Shown: positions 6,190-8,996 of the stretch, piece by piece | Layout of the letters: each line of letters begins with the position of its first letter | Numbering within the stretch: position 1 is the first letter of the stretch | Assembly (NCBI GenBank): GCA_013042495.1 | Contig: JABDQB010000233.1 | Span: 1 to 8,996 of the forward strand | Reading direction: 5' to 3' | Length of the DNA: 8,996 nucleotides | Source: Gemmatimonadota bacterium | GTDB lineage: Bacteria; Gemmatimonadota; Gemmatimonadetes; Palauibacterales; Palauibacteraceae | Made by a program: the position numbers and the translations under genes | Notes under the pieces: generated by a model | Told to the model about the DNA's origin: nothing | Databases searched by the model: none | The model's input: only the letters and a program-made list of their open reading frames with translations

Positions 6190-7239
6190 CTACGCGCAGA
6201 CACGATAGTCGTCGATTTCGCGTCGCCCGAGGGTGTCCAGTACCTGGCGGATCTCGCTGCGGGCGCCCGGCGAGCCGACGGCGGCGAGTACGTAGGGATC
6301 GCAGTCCCGCAGCAGGGCTTCGAATCCGTCCGGGTCCAATACGGGCGCTCCGTGGATCTCTTGCCCGATCTTCCGAGCGTCGAGGTCCACGAACGCCCAG
6401 ACCGGCCGACCCTGCCGCAGAAGCTCGCGAGCCAGAGGCTTCCCGACCTTGCCCGCTCCCCACACCACGAGAGGCCGGCCGGAGGGAAGGAAGGCCTGGT
6501 CGAGAAAATGGACCTTGCAGCGCCGGAACGCCTCGGGCGAATAGCGATCCGAGGTGAGCGAGTGCCGGTCCGGACGCACCCGCCAGCGCAGCAATGGGCG
6601 GGAGAGGTTCGCGATGCGCATGCCCGCGGCGTGTAGCCGCAGGATCAGGTCGTAGTCCTCCGGCCAACCCCGGTCGCGGTATCCGCCGAGGCCGAACAGG
6701 ACGGAGCGCCGGATCATCAGGGTCGGGTGGGCGACCGGACACTCCACGAGCAGGTCGCGGCGCAGTGTCTCAGGATCGGATAACCCGTTCAGCCACGATT
6801 CGTAGCGCCGATAGCCATCTCCGACCTCCGACGGCGGAAACAGCTCTACCGCCGTCCCGCACCCCGCCAGATCCCGCCGGGCCGAGAGGAGGTCATGCTG
6901 GAGTTCGAGGCGCAGGGGGTCAGCGATATCGTCTCCGTCCATCCTTGCCAACAGGGGCGCGCGAGCCGCCGCCACGGCCAGATCGAGGGCCGAGAGCAAA
7001 CCGTCTTCGGACGCTTGGTCCGGCAGTCGTGCCCCGGACGCCGGCGCGCGTGTGAAGACCCTGACCCGGTCGTCCCTGGAAGCCCACTGGCTCAGAAGGA
7101 CCGCCGTGTCGTCGATGGACCGATCGTCTACGGCAACGACCTCGTAGTCGCGGAGAGACTGTGCCTCGAGACTCTCGATGCACTGAGGCAGCCAGGGGCG
7201 CATGTTCCGGCACGGAAGCAGGACTGAGACTTCAGGCAC
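6190..7239 (-). CDS. Family 2 glycosyltransferase with C-terminal Rossmann-like domain
   Basis: 349 residues, starting at GTG because the conserved strand VSVLLPCRN begins at residue 4; the first in-frame ATG (M13) would delete it. Residues 1 to about 235 form a GT-A domain of family GT2, which moves a sugar from a nucleotide-sugar donor onto an acceptor. VAVDDRS (36-41) contacts the nucleotide, MDGDD (100-104) is the DXD metal motif, HPTLMIRRSVL (171-181) is typical, and WPEDYDL (192-198) carries the probable catalytic-base acidic pair. After about 250 a second domain begins: LVVWGAGKVGKPLAREL (257-273) is a GxGxxG dinucleotide-type loop, followed by VWAFVDLDARKIG and GAPVLDPDGF. It resembles the N-terminal Rossmann domains of NeuD/PglD-type sugar acyltransferases, but no transferase repeat follows. 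No membrane segment is seen, so it is probably cytoplasmic or peripheral. A role in surface polysaccharide or lipid-linked glycan synthesis is inferred from family only. It starts 9 bases after the uvrA-like stop, with a GGGGTGAG ribosome-binding site overlapping that stop. Confidence 0.88.
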   Translation of the reverse strand: MPEVSVLLPCRNMRPWLPQCIESLEAQSLRDYEVVAVDDRSIDDTAVLLSQWASRDDRVRVFTRAPASGARLPDQASEDGLLSALDLAVAAARAPLLARMDGDDIADPLRLELQHDLLSARRDLAGCGTAVELFPPSEVGDGYRRYESWLNGLSDPETLRRDLLVECPVAHPTLMIRRSVLFGLGGYRDRGWPEDYDLILRLHAAGMRIANLSRPLLRWRVRPDRHSLTSDRYSPEAFRRCKVHFLDQAFLPSGRPLVVWGAGKVGKPLARELLRQGRPVWAFVDLDARKIGQEIHGAPVLDPDGFEALLRDCDPYVLAAVGSPGARSEIRQVLDTLGRREIDDYRVCA

Positions 7240-7247
7240 GTGTTCTA

Positions 7248-7255
7248 CTCACCCC
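7248..7255 (-). promoter_or_regulatory. Ribosome-binding site supporting the GTG start of the glycosyltransferase
   Basis: The minus strand reads GGGGTGAG, 8 bases before the GTG at 7239. The TGA inside it is the stop codon of the upstream uvrA-like gene, so the two genes are tightly packed and probably cotranscribed. Confidence 0.5.
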
Positions 7256-8996
7256 ACCCGCGCGCTGGAATCGGGCGGTGACCCGGAGGCACCCGCTTCC
7301 GTCCGGGCGGCCTGCAGGTGAAGCGCCAGGTGACGACCGGTGTGCGACCCGGGCGCCGCCATCACGTCCGCCGGCGGCCCGGCTACCACGATGCGTCCCC
7401 CGGCTTCGGCCGCTTCCGGTCCAAGATCCAGGATCCAGTCGGCAGCGGCGATCACGTCCAGATCATGCTCCACCACGACGACGGTGTTTCCGCCTTCCAC
7501 GAGCTGCTGCAGCACCCCCAGCAACCGCTCGATCTCACCCAGCCCCAGCCCGACCGTCGGCTCGTCGAGGATGTACATGCGCTGCTTCCCGGATGACCTG
7601 CGGGCCAGCTCGCGAGCCACCTTGAGCCGCTGCGCTTCCCCTCCGGAAAGCGTCGTGGCGGATTGGCCGAGCCGCAGATAGCCAAGCCCGACTCTCTGAA
7701 GCTGCCAGAGCGCCTGTCCCAGCCGGTCCTGCCGGATGAAGAACCGGATGGCCTCGTCGACGGTCAGATCCAGCACGTCCCGGATGCTGCGCCCGCGGTA
7801 GAGTACCTCGAGGGTCTCAGCCTTGAATCGGCGTCCCTCGCACACCTCGCAGGGCATGGCCACGTCCGCCAGGAAGACCATTTCCACGACTTCCTCGCCT
7901 GCCCCCTTACAGGCTTCGCACCGTCCACCCGGCACGTTGAAACTGAAGTGGCCGGCCGAGTACCCGCGGCGCCGCGCTTCGGACTGTTCGGCGAACAGGC
8001 GGCGTATTTCAGCGTACGCCTTGATGTAGGTGATCGGGTTGGAACGCGGCGTGCGGCCGATCGGGCTCTGATCGACCAAAACGACCTCCTGGAGAAGCTC
8101 CGCCCCGCTCAGGGATTCCCATTCCCCTGCGGCCTCCCCCAGGTGCCGGCGGGCCGACGAACGGCCGCGTACCACCTTCTCCAGGGCACGGTAGAGGATG
8201 TCGTGCACGAGCGTCGACTTCCCGGAGCCGGATACACCCGTGACCACCGTGAATCGACCCAGCGGAATCGCCACGTCCAGATCCCGGACGTTGTGGAGCG
8301 TCGCTCCCTTCAGTCGCAGCCACGCCACGGGCGGCCCGGGCGATCGCCGCATGGGCGGAATGCGTTCGCGCAGCGCCCGGCCCGTAGCCGTATCTGCCCT
8401 GGAGAGCCGGTCAAAGGAACCGTCGAACACGAGTTCTCCCCCGTGCTCACCCGCCCCGGGACCAAGTTCCAGGACCCGGTCCGCCTGACGCATCACAGAA
8501 GTCTCATGCTCTACAACGAGCACCGTGTTGCCCCGATCCCTCAGTTGCAGCAGTACCCCGAGAAACCTCTCGACGTCCCGTGAGTGCAGGCCGATGGTCG
8601 GTTCATCCAGGACGTACAGCGTGTCCACCAGGCGGCTCCCGAGGCTTCCGGACAGCCGGATTCTCTGCATTTCTCCGCCGGACAGGGTCCGGGACTGCCG
8701 ATCCATGGACAGATAACCCAGGCCGACGGATGACATGAACTCCAATCGATCCCCGAGTTCCCGCACGATGGTCTCCGAGACACGTGCTTCGAACGGCGGC
8801 AGGTCCAGAGCGGTCAGCCAGTCCCCGAGCTCTTCCACGCTGAGGGCGGCCGCCGCGGCGATATCGAGTCCCCCCACGTGGACGTGCAGCGCCTCCGGTT
8901 GCAGTCGGGCGCCGTGGCATCGGTGACAGGTTTCCGGCAGCTGGTACTGTCTGAGAAAGACACGGATGTACTGCTTGTACCGTTTGCGCTCGCGCG
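7249..8996 (-). CDS. UvrA-family excinuclease ABC ATPase, C-terminal part, cut by the window edge; UvrA2-like features
   Basis: The frame is open to the right edge, giving 581 C-terminal residues. UvrA proteins are dimeric double-ABC ATPases that find bulky DNA lesions in nucleotide excision repair. In fragment numbering, TCHRCHGARL (22-31) precedes the first ABC signature LSGGEMQR (104-111) and Walker B VLDEPTIGLH (128-137). The second ABC unit has Walker A GVSGSGKST (253-261). A CX2CX19CX2C zinc module follows (C359, C362, C382, C385), then signature LSGGEAQR (449-456), Walker B YILDEP (474-479) and switch His510 in VVEHDLD. DRQSRTLSGGE and SNPITYIKAYAEI resemble, from memory, UvrA2-type paralogues more than housekeeping UvrA. 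The D-loop reads TVGLGLGEI where UvrA normally has TTGLHF, so a conserved histidine is missing. Whether the UvrB-binding domain exists cannot be seen because the N-terminal part lies outside. The gene is followed 9 bases later by the glycosyltransferase gene. uvrA itself remains possible. Confidence 0.93.
   Translation of the reverse strand, partial: RERKRYKQYIRVFLRQYQLPETCHRCHGARLQPEALHVHVGGLDIAAAAALSVEELGDWLTALDLPPFEARVSETIVRELGDRLEFMSSVGLGYLSMDRQSRTLSGGEMQRIRLSGSLGSRLVDTLYVLDEPTIGLHSRDVERFLGVLLQLRDRGNTVLVVEHETSVMRQADRVLELGPGAGEHGGELVFDGSFDRLSRADTATGRALRERIPPMRRSPGPPVAWLRLKGATLHNVRDLDVAIPLGRFTVVTGVSGSGKSTLVHDILYRALEKVVRGRSSARRHLGEAAGEWESLSGAELLQEVVLVDQSPIGRTPRSNPITYIKAYAEIRRLFAEQSEARRRGYSAGHFSFNVPGGRCEACKGAGEEVVEMVFLADVAMPCEVCEGRRFKAETLEVLYRGRSIRDVLDLTVDEAIRFFIRQDRLGQALWQLQRVGLGYLRLGQSATTLSGGEAQRLKVARELARRSSGKQRMYILDEPTVGLGLGEIERLLGVLQQLVEGGNTVVVVEHDLDVIAAADWILDLGPEAAEAGGRIVVAGPPADVMAAPGSHTGRHLALHLQAARTEAGASGSPPDSSARVG

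Noticed and set aside
6105..6203. Longer start for the first amidohydrolase at 6203
   Set aside because: The extra 32 residues would sit in front of a signal peptide, overlap the glycosyltransferase end and lack a ribosome-binding site; the 6107 ATG has a strong one.
7663..8583. Plus-strand open frame of 306 codons opposite the UvrA-like gene
   Set aside because: It is antisense to zinc-finger and ABC motifs that fix the minus frame as coding.
1..8996. Defence island, mobile element, CRISPR or prophage content
   Set aside because: All genes are conserved metabolic, repair, envelope or topology families in one orientation; no direct-repeat arrays, integrase, transposase or tRNA boundary was found.

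Overview
The window reads as one strand of a GC-rich bacterial chromosome. All six protein-coding genes lie on the minus strand, so transcription runs from the right edge to the left. No phage, transposon, CRISPR, tRNA or rRNA signal was seen. High GC content, codon use saturated with G/C at third positions, and a tandem pair of exported amidohydrolases suggest a soil or environmental member of a phylum such as Gemmatimonadota. This is an impression from gene style, not a measured placement.

Layout in transcription order, right to left. (1) 8996-7249: the C-terminal two-thirds or so of a UvrA-family excinuclease ATPase, cut by the window edge. Several motifs look more like the UvrA2-type paralogues than housekeeping UvrA. 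(2) 7239-6190: a family 2 glycosyltransferase with an extra Rossmann-like C-terminal domain. It starts at GTG 9 bases after the uvrA stop. (3) 6107-4647: a probable lipoprotein amidohydrolase with an intact metal site. (4) 4650-3355: a second exported amidohydrolase-fold protein, coupled by an ATGA overlap, in which most metal ligands have been replaced. (5) 3354-3126: a 229-base intergenic region with three perfect GC-rich inverted repeats. One is the likely terminator of the amidohydrolase pair and two lie in the probable gyrA leader. (6) 3125-597: a complete gyrA. (7) 590 to the left edge: the N-terminal part of a PLP-dependent threonine/serine dehydratase, 6 bases after gyrA.

There are three likely transcription units: uvrA-like plus glycosyltransferase; the amidohydrolase pair; and gyrA plus dehydratase. 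Functionally they are DNA repair with glycan or envelope synthesis, an extracytoplasmic hydrolase with a degenerate partner, and DNA topology with amino-acid metabolism. Nothing ties them into a single pathway. The items most worth a second look are the active/degenerate amidohydrolase pair, the glycosyltransferase-Rossmann fusion and the palindromes in front of gyrA.
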